Source of the DNA: Sambucus nigra
Taxonomy: Eukaryota; Streptophyta; Magnoliopsida; Dipsacales; Adoxaceae
Assembly (NCBI GenBank): GCA_949130495.1
Contig: OX422221.1
Coordinates: forward strand, 151,943,741-152,007,740
Direction of reading: 5' to 3'
DNA length: 64,000 nt
Below the pieces are notes generated by a model that made no database searches, had not been told where the DNA came from, and saw only the letters and a program-made list of their open reading frames with translations. The translations under genes were made by a program, and so were the position numbers. Shown here piece by piece: positions 12,541 to 25,225 of the stretch (within the stretch, counting starts at the first letter, position 1; every line of letters starts with the position of its first letter).

Positions 12541-12789
12541 ACCTGGCATTATCCTCAATATGAATTAAGAACCAAGTTAAAGAGAGGAAACGAGCGATAT
12601 TACCCAAAATTGGAGCGATCCCAATATGAACAAGTCCAAAGAATCTACAAAACAAGTTAGTACCGAGCATAGCAAAAACAGATAACAAACATTAACTAAT
12701 TACACTACGCTAAATTAAAAAGGGAGTAAAATAAAAAGAAAGAAAGAATAAAAAGCTAACTATATACAACCTATTATTTCGTCTTCACA

Positions 12790-13909
12790 CTAACTGTACA
12801 CTATAAGTCTAAACAGCTGAGGGTCCACCGCAAAAATGATTTGACTTTGGAGGATAACTGGTGTACCCTCACTCTCAAGCATGCCTTCTGAAAAATATGA
12901 ATTTCGTTTGAACAACGGAAGGCATGTGCAAGGCAGAAGAAATGAACCATCGTCAATTAAAAGTTTTGGAGGGACGATGGGGGATTTGGATTGACCGGGT
13001 GACAAAAATATGTGAGACCGAGAAAAGAAGAATATCCTTCCAATCATTTTGAAATTGGAATGGGAGGTGGGACACACAAAGGCAAGGATGCGATCGTGGA
13101 AGGCGACTCGAGCAAGTACTCCTCATCGGCAAAAAAGTTTAAAACGTTAGTGTTTGAAACCAAATCATCGGGTACATGTGATGGTGTGATAAAAGGGAAT
13201 GAAAATGGGGAGGAAAGATATTCAAACTCATGAGATGAATCATCATCGCATGAAGATTGAGTTTCAAAGGAAATAATATCATTTTCAATGAAATGTTCTT
13301 CTTTGGGGCCAAAGAAGAAATCATTTCATTGCAAATAGATATTATGTCATTTTCATCCTCACTTTCAATATCTATTACGCAATGGGCAAAGTCGACAATG
13401 ATTTGTTCCAAAGTAGGCACAAAGTCCTCATTTGGTTCAAAACATTCCTTGACTTTGAAAGTCTCGGAAGAAAAATCGTTGTTGGACTCAAATAATAAAT
13501 CCAATTTATGTTCCCAATAACAATTTTTTTCCCGATAACGGTTTTCAATTTTCTCATTTTCAAGCGTATGCAAGCCCTCACCAAAAGTCATAGGCCAAGG
13601 TGCAGATACCTAAAAATGGGAACTTTAAAAATTACCATCGGGCTTAAACGAAAACTCATTATTATAGCAATTTTGAAAACTATTGCAATTCATTTCAAAA
13701 TTCCTATTATAAGGAGGTAAAGGCCCAAAATCATTATCATCATCATCAAAATTCCGATAACCCAAGTTTTGACTTTCTTTATACTCACCCAAAATCATAT
13801 TAGAATGTCCTATTTTTTGGGATTCTAAGTATTGACCAAATGTTAAAGGTCAGCGATAATTTTTAGAATTATCATAATGTTTACCGAAAGAATTGGAATA
13901 AGACATGCT
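12790..13909 (-). pseudogene. Broken gag-position open frames of element C
   Basis: On the minus strand an ATG at 13907-13905 opens a frame (MSYSNSFGKHYDNSKNYR, then a stop) that continues in pieces down to about 12790. The largest piece, 13591-13139, encodes about 150 residues with an acidic stretch (IESEDENDIIS). A further piece is at 13077-12790. Stops and at least one frame change separate them. The position after PBS and leader is that of gag, but I see no zinc knuckle and no residue pattern I can assign, so the product is unidentified. Element B interrupted this gene exactly at its ATG, which lies in the ATGCT target duplication. Confidence 0.4.
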
Positions 13910-14540
13910 TGTAATACCCAGAGATTTTAATGATTTTCAAAATGGATTATATTTTAAATTAATGGATTAATTGGATTTTATTATTAATTAATTCATTGGA
14001 GTTTTATACGAATTGTGGATATTAAAAATGTATGATTCTAATTATTACTTAAATATATTTAGGTAATATACGAATGTGATGATTATTGATAATTGCTATG
14101 AGATATAAATTCAGTAATTTGGATTTTTAGTTGGACACGGTATGGGACGTGTCGTGACTAATTTGTTAAATTAAAAAGGAAATTTATTTTCTATCAACCT
14201 TATAGTCATTTTGACTGCGTCGTTGCATGCGGAAGGTTAGAAATAGTCAGAAAAGTCTATTTGGATGTTGAATTTGCATCTCGGGTCATTTGGAAATAAA
14301 AAGACAACCCAAAAAGGCATTTTGGTCATTTCTATAGTGGGGAGAATAGTGATCTCGGATTTTGTCCTATTATAAGTATTTGAAGATTAAGAGTACGTGG
14401 GTTATTCATCTCATCTACACAAAATAGAGAAGTCATCTTCCTAGAGAGAGTGAAAGGTTGCTTCGGAGAAAAGAAGATTGGAAAGAAGGAGAACCAAAGG
14501 TCAAAGCTCACCACCACCTCAAAGGATCAAATCTTCATTA

Positions 14541-14550
14541 GAGGCAAGTG
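14541..14550 (+). promoter_or_regulatory. Splice-donor-like motif in B unit 1
   Basis: GAGGCAAGTG, about 170 bases after a TATA-like ATTATAAG and a purine-rich leader. Repeated at 17373, 20205 and 25857, and changed at 23035. Confidence 0.35.
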
Positions 14551-14995
14551 TTTGATAATTGAAATCTAAGTTTGTATATTGTCCATGTTAGGATAGTTAT
14601 AAAAAGATGAGATTTTTACATGTATGGAAGATAAAGAAGAGTTGTTAATGGATTTCTCAAAAAATGGAAATTTATAGGAATCAAACTCATGTTGTAGGTA
14701 GTGAGTAATCCACGAAATAATCATGAATTTGTTGAAGAAATTCTGAAAACCATTGATGTGTTCTTGAAGATAATATGTTGATAATTTTTTGGAAAAAGTG
14801 GATATACGCATGCTTTTAATTCAATCTCTTGATGATTCTAGGATGTTTAAAGTATTAAAAATAATTCATATATGTTGATATATCATGTAGTAAGGATTAT
14901 AAGTCATTTGAGATGTTAATAAGAAGGTTTGAATGATAAAAAATGTCTAAAGCCGTAGTTGCAGAAATGAAGAAAAACTAGGTTGTTACCTGAGT

Positions 14996-15034
14996 GATCG
15001 ATCGATCGACCCCCTGCCTTCTATCGATCGACCT
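14996..15034. repeat. ATCGATCG palindromes in B unit 1
   Basis: GATCGATCGATCGACC and ATCGATCGACC, spaced by CCCTGCCTTCT. Conserved in units 2, 3 and 5 (17829, 20660, 26312). Unit 4 has lost part of the second copy. Confidence 0.8.
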
Positions 15035-16240
15035 CCCCAGAATTCCTAAAGTTGCTTCTTTTTTTAAATGTTGATCCTTATCCCGAACCTTTTGTAGGTC
15101 TTTGTTGATTATTAATTGGATATTATGGGACTTAGATAAGATCAGAAAACCCTAGATAAGATTTGAATTAATTTGATTGGGATTTAATTGATTAGGATGA
15201 TGATAATTAATTTAAAAGGTATTTCGGTTGTTAGATTCATTTATTGGATTCTAATTGGTATGCATGAGGATTAAAGAGAGGACCAGTAGGGGTGATTGAA
15301 TATAACACCTGGGTATCCTTAAGTTTACAAGAGGGTTTAATCCTAAGTGAAAGGAGATGTGTTTATAAGAGATTTGAAACTATCGGTTTTAGACCTAATT
15401 AAAGGGAGAGTTTTAATTCGTAGTAATTCGGGAGAGATGACGATATGGACCAGTAGGGTATTAGTGACTTCTTATTGAATATATGTTGACGAAAAACCTA
15501 TTTGAACCTTGAATATTGAGTGTGGCTCGGGGATAATTAAATTAAGAAGTGAAGCCATAATATTTTAATACGTAGGATTTATAGAGATATAATGCTACGT
15601 ATGGGAAGTATCTTAGGGTAGTGTGATTAGCTTGTTGATATTATATTATAGGTAGAAGTTTTAGAAATGCGGAATTTGGGTGTGTTACCCAATAAAGGCA
15701 ATATATTCAAAGGCTTGGGCATATAATGGAGTGTGGTTAACTAGAACTGAATATTTGGGGTAAAATTTTTCTTGACTCGTCGGAGCAAAGTAATAATAGT
15801 GGGAGTCAACAACCACTGCCTGGGAATGAAGGTATGTTTTCTATCTAAGGAGTTATGAGGCGCAAAATGATTTACATGAGGACCACATATTTATTGTAGC
15901 AATTAATATTGTGTGGGCAATAGGGTTACTAAACTTATCCTATAGCACTGTTATTTACGTAGACTCGCCGAGGGGTGTGGGACATCTATATTTTCATGTC
16001 ATCACATGGGTTTGATTTTTATCATGGAATTGCTTACTTTAGGCATGTCCGAAAATAATGTGACTATTGGCGTGGATTGACTTGTGGTATATGAGAGCGT
16101 ATGTAGTACTACTAGCCAGCATCTTGTCTTTAATAAGAGAGTAGATGAGTATACTTTTATTTCAAAATGATAACGCCTGTAGAGGAGTTATATACTATTG
16201 ACTAAGGACCAGAGGAGTTTCGATAACCTACTACTTTAGG

Positions 16241-16305
16241 TAGTAGTGTATCGGGGGGTTCCTTGTTTGGATTTCGCTTGCGAGACACCCCACGCATGAA
16301 ACTAA
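16241..16305 (+). other. Stem-loop module in B unit 1 tail
   Basis: GTAGTGTATC, then GGGG, GGTTCCTTGTTTGGATTT, CGCTTGCGAGAC, and CCCC before ACGCATGAAAC. The GGGG and CCCC can pair and enclose a conserved loop. The same module is in D. Confidence 0.6.
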
Positions 16306-16742
16306 TAACTGTTGGGAGTCAAAATAAGTTAGGTCTTTAGGATATGAGTTTATAACCTTTACGATATATATTATAAAGAAAGTGGTATGATAGGATGTAT
16401 GGGCGCCCTCGATGGTTGAATGGTAGTAGTTTTCAAATTTGAGCAACAATAAGTAGTTGTGACTTCAGGATTTATTAGTTTAAATACGCGAGGATCATTT
16501 TTTTTTCCCATAGTTTGTCACGAGGATGATATAGGGAAGATTGAATAAAGTTTAAATCTGATTCAGTTGAAACTACATGGTGAGGTTGGGCGCATAACAT
16601 AAATAGAGAGTTTTGATAATGTACTGTATGGGTGGTACGTCTTAGATTTCTTGTGATGCGAGATTTATACTCAGAGTTGACCTTATCGGTATGATTTATA
16701 TTCCGGAATTTCGGAAAAAAAATTGTTATAAGTGGGGAAGAA

Positions 16743-19575
16743 TGTAATACCCTGTGATTTTAATGATTTTTAAAATGGATTATATTTAAATTAATGGATT
16801 AATTGGATTTTATTATTAGTTAATTCATTGGGGTTTTATCCGAATTCTGGATATTAAAAATGTATGATTCTGAATATTACTTAAAGATATTTAGGTAATA
16901 TACGAATGTGATGATTATTGATAATTGTTGTGAGATATAAATTCGGTAATTTAGATTTTAGTCAGACGCGGTATGGGATGTGTCAGGACTAATTTGTTAA
17001 ATTAAAAAGGAAATCTATTTTTTATCACCCTTATAGTCATTTTGACTATGTCATTGCGTCCGGAAGGTTTGAAATAGTCAGAAAAGTCTATTTGGATATT
17101 GAATTTGGGTCTCGGGTCATTTGGAAATGAAAAGACAACCAAAAAGGGCATTTTGGTCATTTTTATAAGGGGGTTAATAGTGATTTCGGATTTTATCCTA
17201 TTATAAGTATTTTGAAGATTAAGTGTACATGGGTTATTCATCTCATCTACACAAAATAGAGAAGTCATCTTCCTTGAGAGAGTGAAAGGTTGCTTGGGAG
17301 AAGAGAAGCTTGGAAAGGAGTAGAACCAAAGGTCAAAGGTCACCACCACCTCAAAGGATCAGATCTTCATTAGAGGCAAGTGTTTGATAATTGAAATCTA
17401 AGTTTGTATATTGTCCATGTTAGGATAATTACAAAAAGATGAGATTTTTACATGTTTGGAAGATAAAGAAGAGTTGTTAATGGATTTCTCAAAAAAATGG
17501 AAATTTATAGGAATCAAACTCATGTTGTAGGTAGTGAGTAATCCACAAAATAATCATGAATCTGTTGAAGAAATTCTGAAAACCATTGATGTGTTCTTGA
17601 AGATAATATGTTGATAATTTTCTGGAAAAAGTGGATATAAGCATGCTTTTAATTCAATCTCTTGATGATTCTTGGGTGTTTAAAGTATTAAAAATCATTC
17701 AAATATGTTCATATATCATGTAGTAAGGATTATAAGTCATTTGAGATGTTAATAAGAAGGTTTGAATGATAAAAAATGTCTAAACCCGTAGTTGCAGAAA
17801 TGAAGAAAAACTGGGCTGTTACCTGAGTGATCGATCGATCGACCCCCTGCCTTCTATCGATCGACCTCCCCAGAATTCCTAAAGTTGCTTCTTTTTTTAA
17901 ATGTTGATCCTTATCCCTAACCTTTTGTAGGTCTTTGTTGATTATTAATTGGATATTATGGGACTTAGATAAGATCAGTAAACCCTAGATAAGATTTTAA
18001 TTAATTTGATTGGGATTTAATTTATTAGAATGATGATAATTAATTTAAAAGGTATTTCGGTTGTTAGATTCATTTATTGGATTCTAATTGGTATGCATGA
18101 GGATTAAAGATAGGTCCAGTAGGGGTGATTGAATATAACACCTGGGTATCCTTAAGTTTACAAGAGGGTTTAATCCTAAGTGAAAGAAGATGTGTTTATA
18201 AGAGATTTGAAACTATCGGTTTTAAACCTAATTAAAGGGAGAGTTTTAATTCGTAGTAATTCGGGAGAGATGACGATATGGACCAGTAGGGTATTAGTGA
18301 CTTCTTATTGAATATATGTTGACAAAAAACCTATTTGAACCTTGAATATTGAGTGTGGCTCGGGGATAATTAAATTAAGAATTGAAGCCATAATATTTTA
18401 ATACGTAGGATTTATAGAGATATAATGCTACGTATGGGAAGTATCTTAGGGTAGTGTGATTAGCTTGTTGATATTATATTATAGGTAGAAGTTTTAAAAA
18501 TGCGGAAATTGGGTGTGTTTCCCAATAAAGGCAATATATTCAAAGGCTTGGGCATATAATGGAGTGTGGTTAACTAGAACTGAATATTTGGGGTAAAATT
18601 TTTCTTGACTCGTCGGAGCAAAGTAATAATAGTGGGAGTCAACAACCAGTGCCTGGGAATGAGGGTATGTTTTCTATCTAAGGAGTTATGAGGCGCAAAA
18701 TGATTTACATGAGGACCACATATTTATTGTAGCAATTAATATTGTGTGGGCAATAGGGTTACTAAACTTAGCCTATTGCACTGTTATTTACGTAGACTCG
18801 CCGAGGGGGTGTGGGACCTCTATATTTTCATGTCATCACGTGGGTTTGATTTTTATCATGGAATTGCTTACTTTAGGCATGTCCGAAAATGATGTGACTA
18901 TTGGCGTGGATTGACTTGTGGTATATGAGAGCGTATGTAGTACTACTAGCCAGAATCTTGTCTTTAATAAGAGAGTAGATGAGTATACTTTTATTTCAAA
19001 ATGATAACGCCTGTAGAGGGGTTGTATACTATTGACTAAGGACCAGAGGAGTTTCGATAACCGGCTACTTTAGGTAGTAGTGTATCGGGGGGTTCCTTGT
19101 TTGGATTTCGCTTGCGAGACACCCCACGCATGAAACTAATAACTGTTGGGAGTCGAAATAAGTTAGGTCTTTAGGATATGAGTTTATAACCTTTACGATA
19201 TATATTATAAAGAAAGTGGTATGATAGGATGTATGGGCGCCCTCGATGGTTGAATCGTAGTAGTTTTGAAAATTGAGCAACAGTAAGTAGTTGTGACTTC
19301 AGGATTTATTAGTTTAAATACGCGAGGATCATTTTTTTTCCCAAAGTTTGTCACGAGGATGATATAGGGAAGATTGGATAAAGTTTAAATCTGATTCAGT
19401 TGAAACTACATGGTGAGGTTCGGCGCATAATATCAATAGGGAGTTTTGATAAGGTACTGTATGGGCGGTACGTCTTAGATTTCTTGTGATGTGAGATTTA
19501 TACTCAAAGTTGACCTTATCGGTATGATTTATATTCCGAAATTTCGGAAAAAAAATTGTTATAAGAGGGGAAGTA
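16743..19575 (+). repeat. B array unit 2 (2833 bp)
   Basis: Same length as unit 1, with scattered single-base differences. Starts TGTAATACCCTGTG. Confidence 0.85.
19075..19139 (+). other. Stem-loop module in B unit 2 tail
   Basis: Same text as the unit 1 module, with outer pairs GGGG/CCCC. Confidence 0.6.
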
Positions 19576-22405
19576 TGTAATACCCTGTGATTTTAATGAT
19601 TTTTAAAATGGATTATATTTTAAATTAATGGATTAATTGGATTTTATTATTAATTAATTCATTGGGGTTTTATCTGAATTGTGGATATTAAAAATGTATG
19701 ATTCTGAATATTACTTAAAGATATTTAGGTAATATATGAATGTGATGATTATTGATAATTGCTGTGAGATATAAATTTGGTAATTTAGATTTTTAGTAGG
19801 ACGCGGTATGGGGCGTGTCGGGACAAATTTGTTAAATTAAAAAGGAAATCTATTTTTTATCAACCTTATAGTCATTTTTTCTTTGTCATTGCGTCCGGAA
19901 GGTTTGAAATAGTCAGAAAAGTCTATTTGGATTTGAATTTGGGTCTCGGGTCATTTGGAAATGAAAAGACAACCCAAAAGGGCATTTTGGTCATTTTTAT
20001 AGGGGGTGAATAGTGATTTCAGATTTTATCCTATTATAAGTATTTGAAGATTAAGTGTACGTGGGTTATTCATCTCATCTACACAAAATAGAGAAGTCAT
20101 CTTCCTAGAGAGAGTGAAAGGTTGCTTGGGAGAAGAGATACTTGGAAAGGAGGAGAACCAAAGGTCAATGGTCACCACCACCTCAAAGGATCAGATCTTC
20201 ATTAGAGGCAAGTGTTTGATAATTGAAATCTAAGTTTGTATATTTTCCATGTTAGGATAATTATAAGAAGATGAGATTTTTACATGTTTGGAAGATAAAG
20301 AAGAGTTGTTAATGGATTTCTCAAAAAATGGAAATTTATAGGAATCAAACTCATGTTGTAGGTAGTGAGTAATCCACGAAATAATCATGAATCTGTTGAA
20401 GAAATTCTGAAAACCATTGATGTGTTCTTGAAGATAATATGTTGATAATTTTTTGGAAAAAGTGGATATAAGCATGCTTTTAATTCAATCTCTTGATGAT
20501 TCTAGGATGTTTAAAGTATTAAAAATCATTCATATATGTTGATATATCATGTAGTAAGGATTATAAGTCATTTGAGATGTTAATAAGAAGGTTTGAATGA
20601 TAAAAAATGTCTAAACCCGTAGTTGCAGAAATGAAGAAAAACTGGGCTGTTACCTGAGTGATCGATCGATCGACCCCCTGCCTTCTATCGATCGACCTCC
20701 CCAGAATTCCTAAAGTTGCTTCTTTTTTTAAATGTTGATCTATTTCCCGAACCTTTTGTAGGTCTTTGTTGATTATTAATTTGATATTAAGGGACTTAGA
20801 TAAGATCAGTAAACCCTAGATAAGATTTGAATTAATTTGATTGGGATTTAATTGATTAGAATGATGATAATTAATTTAAAAGGTATTTCGGTTGTTAGAT
20901 TCATTTGTTGGATTCTAATTGGTATGCATGAGGATTAAAGATAGGACCAGTAGGGATGATTGAATATAACACCTGGGTATCCTTAAGTTTACAAGAGGGT
21001 TTAATGCTAAGTGAAATAAGATGTGTTTATAAGAGATTTGAAACTATCGGTTTTAAACCTAATTAAAGGGGGAGTTTTAATTCGTAGTAATTCGAGAGAG
21101 ATGACGATATGGACCAGTAGAGTATTAGTGAATTCTTATTGAATATATGTGGAGGAAAAACACTATTTGAACCTTGAATATTGAGTGAGGCTCGGGGATA
21201 ATTAAATTAAGAAGTGAAGCCATAATATTTTAATACGTAGGATTTAAAGAGATATAATGGTAGGTATGGGATGTATCTTAGGGTAGTGTGATTAACTTGT
21301 TGATATCATATTATAGGTAGAAGTTTTAGAAATGCGGAAATTGGGTGTGTTATCCAATAAAGGCAATATATTCAAAGGCTTGGGCATATAATGGAGTGTG
21401 GTTGACTAGAACTGAATATTTGGGGTAAAATTTTTCTTGACTCGTCGGAGCAAAGTAATAATAGTGGGAGTTAACAACCACTGCCTGCGAATGAGGGTAT
21501 GTTTTCTATCTAAGGAGTTATGAGGCGCAAAATTATTTACGTGAGGACCACATATTTATTGTAGCAATTAATATTGTGTGGGAAATAGGGTTATTAAACT
21601 TTGCCTATAACACTGTTATTTACGTAGACTCACCGAGGGGTGTGGGACATCTATATTTTCATGTCATCACATGGGTTTGATTTTTATCACGGAATTACTC
21701 ACTTTAGGAATGTCCGAAAATGATGTGACTATTGGCGTGGATTGACTTGTGGTATATGAGAGCGTATGTAGTACTACTAGCCAGCATCCTGTCTTTAATA
21801 AGAGAGTAGATGAGTATACTTTTATTTGAAATTGATAAAGCCTGTGGAGGGGTTATATACTATTGACTAAGGACCTGAGGAGCTTCAATAACCGACTACT
21901 TTAGGTAGTAGTGTATCGAGGGGTTCCTTGTTTGGATTTGCTTGCGAGACACCCCACGCATGAAACTAATAACTGTTGGGATTCGAAATAAGTTAGGTCT
22001 TTAGGATATGAGTTTATAACCTTTACAATATATATTATAAAGAAAGTGATACGATAGGATGTACGGGCGCCCTCGATGGTTTCATGGTAGTAGTTTTCAA
22101 AATTGAGTAACAGTAACTAGTTGTGACTTTAGGATTTATTAGTTTAAATACGTGAGGATCATTTTTTTCCCAAAGTTTGTCACGAGGACGATATAGGGAA
22201 GATTGGATAAAGTTTAAATCTGATTCAGTTGAAACTATATGGTGAGGCTGGGTGCATAACATCAATAGGGGTTTTTGATAATGTACTGTATGGGCGATAC
22301 GTCTTAGATTTCTTGCGATGTGAGATTTATACTCGGAGTAGACCTTTCCCGTATGATTTATATTCCTGAACTTCGGAACAAAATTCTATTATAGGAGGGG
22401 AAGTT
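19576..22405 (+). repeat. B array unit 3 (2830 bp)
   Basis: Shares several differences with units 4 and 5 (for example AATTTGGTAATTT near the start), suggesting a different duplication history from units 1-2. Confidence 0.85.
21904..21969 (+). other. Stem-loop module in B unit 3 tail
   Basis: The 5' arm has one G-to-A change (CGAGGGG). The adjacent GGGG can still pair with CCCC if shifted by two bases. One base of the loop is missing (GGATTTGCTTGCG). Confidence 0.55.
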
Positions 22406-25225
22406 TGTTATACCCCGTGATTTTAATGATTTTTAAAATGGATTACATTTTAAATTAATGGATTAATTGGATTTTATTATTAATTAATTCATTGGGGTTT
22501 TATCTGAATTGTGGATATTAAAAAAGTATGATTCTGAATATTACTTAAAGATATTTAGGTAATATATGAATGTGATGATTATTGATAATTGTTGTGAGAT
22601 ATAAATTTGGTAATTTAGATTTTTAGTCGGACGCGGTATGGGGCGTGTCGGGACTAATTTGTTAAATTAAAAAGGAAATCTATTTTTTATCAACCTTATA
22701 GTCATTTTTTTCTGTGTCATTGCGTCCGGAAGGTTTGAAATAGTCAGAAAAGTCTATTTGGATTTGAATTTGGGTCTCGGGTCATTTGGAAATGAAAAGA
22801 TAACCCAAAAGGGCATTTTGGTCATTTTTATAGGGGGTGAATAGTGATTTCGGATTTTATCCTATTATAAGTATTTGAAGATTAAGTGTACGTGGGTTAT
22901 TCATCTCATCTACACAAAATAGAGAAGTCATCTTCCTAGAGAGAGTGAAAGGTTGCTTGGGAGAGGAGATGCTTGGAAAGGAGGAGAACCAAAGGTCAAA
23001 GGTCACCACCACCTCAAAGGATCAGATCTTCATTAGAGACAAGTGTTTCATAATTGAAATCTAAGTTTGTATATTGTCCATGTTAGGATAATTATAAGAA
23101 GATGAGATTTTTACATGTTTGGAAGATAAAGAAGAGTTGTTAATGGATTTCTCAAAAAATGGAAATTTATTGGAATCAAACTCATGTTGTAGGTAGTGAG
23201 TAATCCACGAAATAATCATGAATCTGTTGAAGAAATTCTGAAAACCATTGATGTGTTCTTGAAGATAACATGTTGATAATTTTTTGGAAAAAGTGGATAT
23301 AAGCATGCTTTTAATTCAATCTCTTGATGATTCTAGGATGTTTAAAGTATTAAAAATCATTCATATATGTTGATATATCATGTAGTAAGGATTATAAGTC
23401 ATTTGAGATGTTAATAAGAAGTTTTGAATGATCAAAATGTCTAAACCCGTAGTTACAGAAATGAAGAAAAATTGGGTTGTTACCTGAGTGATCGATCGAT
23501 CGACCCCCTGCTTTCGATCGAAAGACCTCCCCTGAATTCCTAAAGTTGCTTCTTTTTTTTTAAATGTTGATCCTTATCCCGAACCTTTTGTATGTCTTTG
23601 GTGATTATTAATTGGATATTATGGGACTTAGATAAGATCAGTAAACCCTAGATAAGATTTGAATTAATTTTATTGGGATTTAATTGATTAGAATGATGAT
23701 AATTAATTTAAAAGGTATTTCGGTCGTTAGATTCATTTGTTGGATTCTAATTGGTATGCATGAGGATTAAAGAAAGGACCAGTAGGGGTGATTGAATATA
23801 ACACCTGGGAATCCTTAAGTTTACAATAAGGTTTAATCCTAAGTGAAAGAAGATGTGTTTATAAGAGATTTGAAACTATCGGTTTTAAACCTAATTAAAG
23901 GGAGCGTTTTAATTCGTAGTAATTCGGGAGAGATGACGATATGGACCAGTAGGGTATTAGTGACTTCTTATTGAATATATGTTGAGGAAAAACCTATTTG
24001 AAGAGATATAATGGTAGGTAAGATTAAATTAAGAAGTGAAGCCATAATATTTTAATACGTAGGATTTAAAGAGATATAATGGTAGGTATGGGATGTATCT
24101 TAGGGTAGTGTGATTACCTTGTTGATATCATATTATAGGTAGAAGTTTTAGAAATGCGGAAATTGGGTGTGTTACCCAATAAAGGAAATATATTCAAAGG
24201 CTTGGGCATATAATGGAGTGTGGTTAACTAGAACTGAATATTTGGGGTAAAATTTTTCTTGACTCATCGGAGAAAATTAATAATAGTGGGAGTCAACAAC
24301 CACTGCCTATGAATGAGGGTATGTTTTCTATCTAAGGAGTTATGAGGCGCAAAATGATTTACATGAGGACCACATATTTATTTTAGCAATTAATATTGTG
24401 TGGGAAATAGGGTTACTAAACTTAGCCTATACCACTGTTATTTACGTAGACTCACCGAGGGGTATGGGACATCTATATTTTCATGTCATCACGTGGGTTT
24501 GATTTTTATCATGGAATTGCTTACTTTAGGCATGTCCGAAAATAATGTGACTATTGGCGTGGATTGACTTGTATATGAGAGCGTATGTAGTACTACTAGC
24601 CAGCATCTTGGCTTTAATAAGAGAGTAGATGAGTATACTTTTATCTGAAAATGATAAAGCCTGTGGAGGGGTTATATACTATTGACTAAGGACCTGAGGA
24701 GTTTCAATAACCGACTACTTTAGGTAGTAGTGTATCGGGGGTTTCCTTGTTTGGATTTCGCTTGTGAGACACCCCACGCATGAAACTAATAATTATTGGG
24801 AGTCGAAATAAGTTAGGTCTTTAGGATATGACTTTATAACCTTTGCGATATATATTATAAAGAAAGTGGTACGATAGGATGTACGGGCGCCCTCGATGGT
24901 TGAATGGTAGTAGTTTTCAAAATTGAGCAACAGTAAGTAGCTGTGACTTCAGGATTTATTAGTTTAAATACATGAGGATGTTTTTTTTTCCAAAGTTTAT
25001 CACGAGGACGATATAGGGAAGATTGGATAAAGTTTAAATCTGATTCAGTTGAAACTATATGGTGAGGCTGGGCGCATAACATCAATAGGGATTTTTGATA
25101 ATGTACTGTATGGGCGGTACATCTTAGATTTCTGGCGATGTGAGATTTACACTCGGAGTTGACCTTACCGGTATGATTTATATTCCTGAATTTCAGAACA
25201 AAATTCTATTATAAGAGGGGAAGTA
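22406..25225 (+). repeat. B array unit 4 (2820 bp)
   Basis: The first bases read TGTTATACCCCG. Around 24001-24030 a short patch (AAGAGATATAATGGTAGGTA) has been copied from about 65 bases downstream, replacing text present in the other units. The donor-like site reads GAGACAAGTG. Confidence 0.85.
24722..24786 (+). other. Stem-loop module in B unit 4 tail
   Basis: Outer pairs GGGG/CCCC are kept. The loop differs by single bases (GTTTCC, CTTGTGAGAC). Confidence 0.55.

Larger units (their letters stand above)
13910..16742 (+). repeat. B array unit 1 (2833 bp)
   Basis: LTR part 13910-15656, then the tail 15657-16742 ending in AGTGGGGAAGAA. The junction is recognised because the full LTR at 25226 leaves the shared text just after TAGGTAGA. 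Confidence 0.85.

Noticed and set aside
16087..16100. TGGTATATGAGAGC in the B units as a PBS
   Set aside because: It has two inserted bases against TGGTATCAGAGC and lies within the 3' tail segment, with no LTR end before it.
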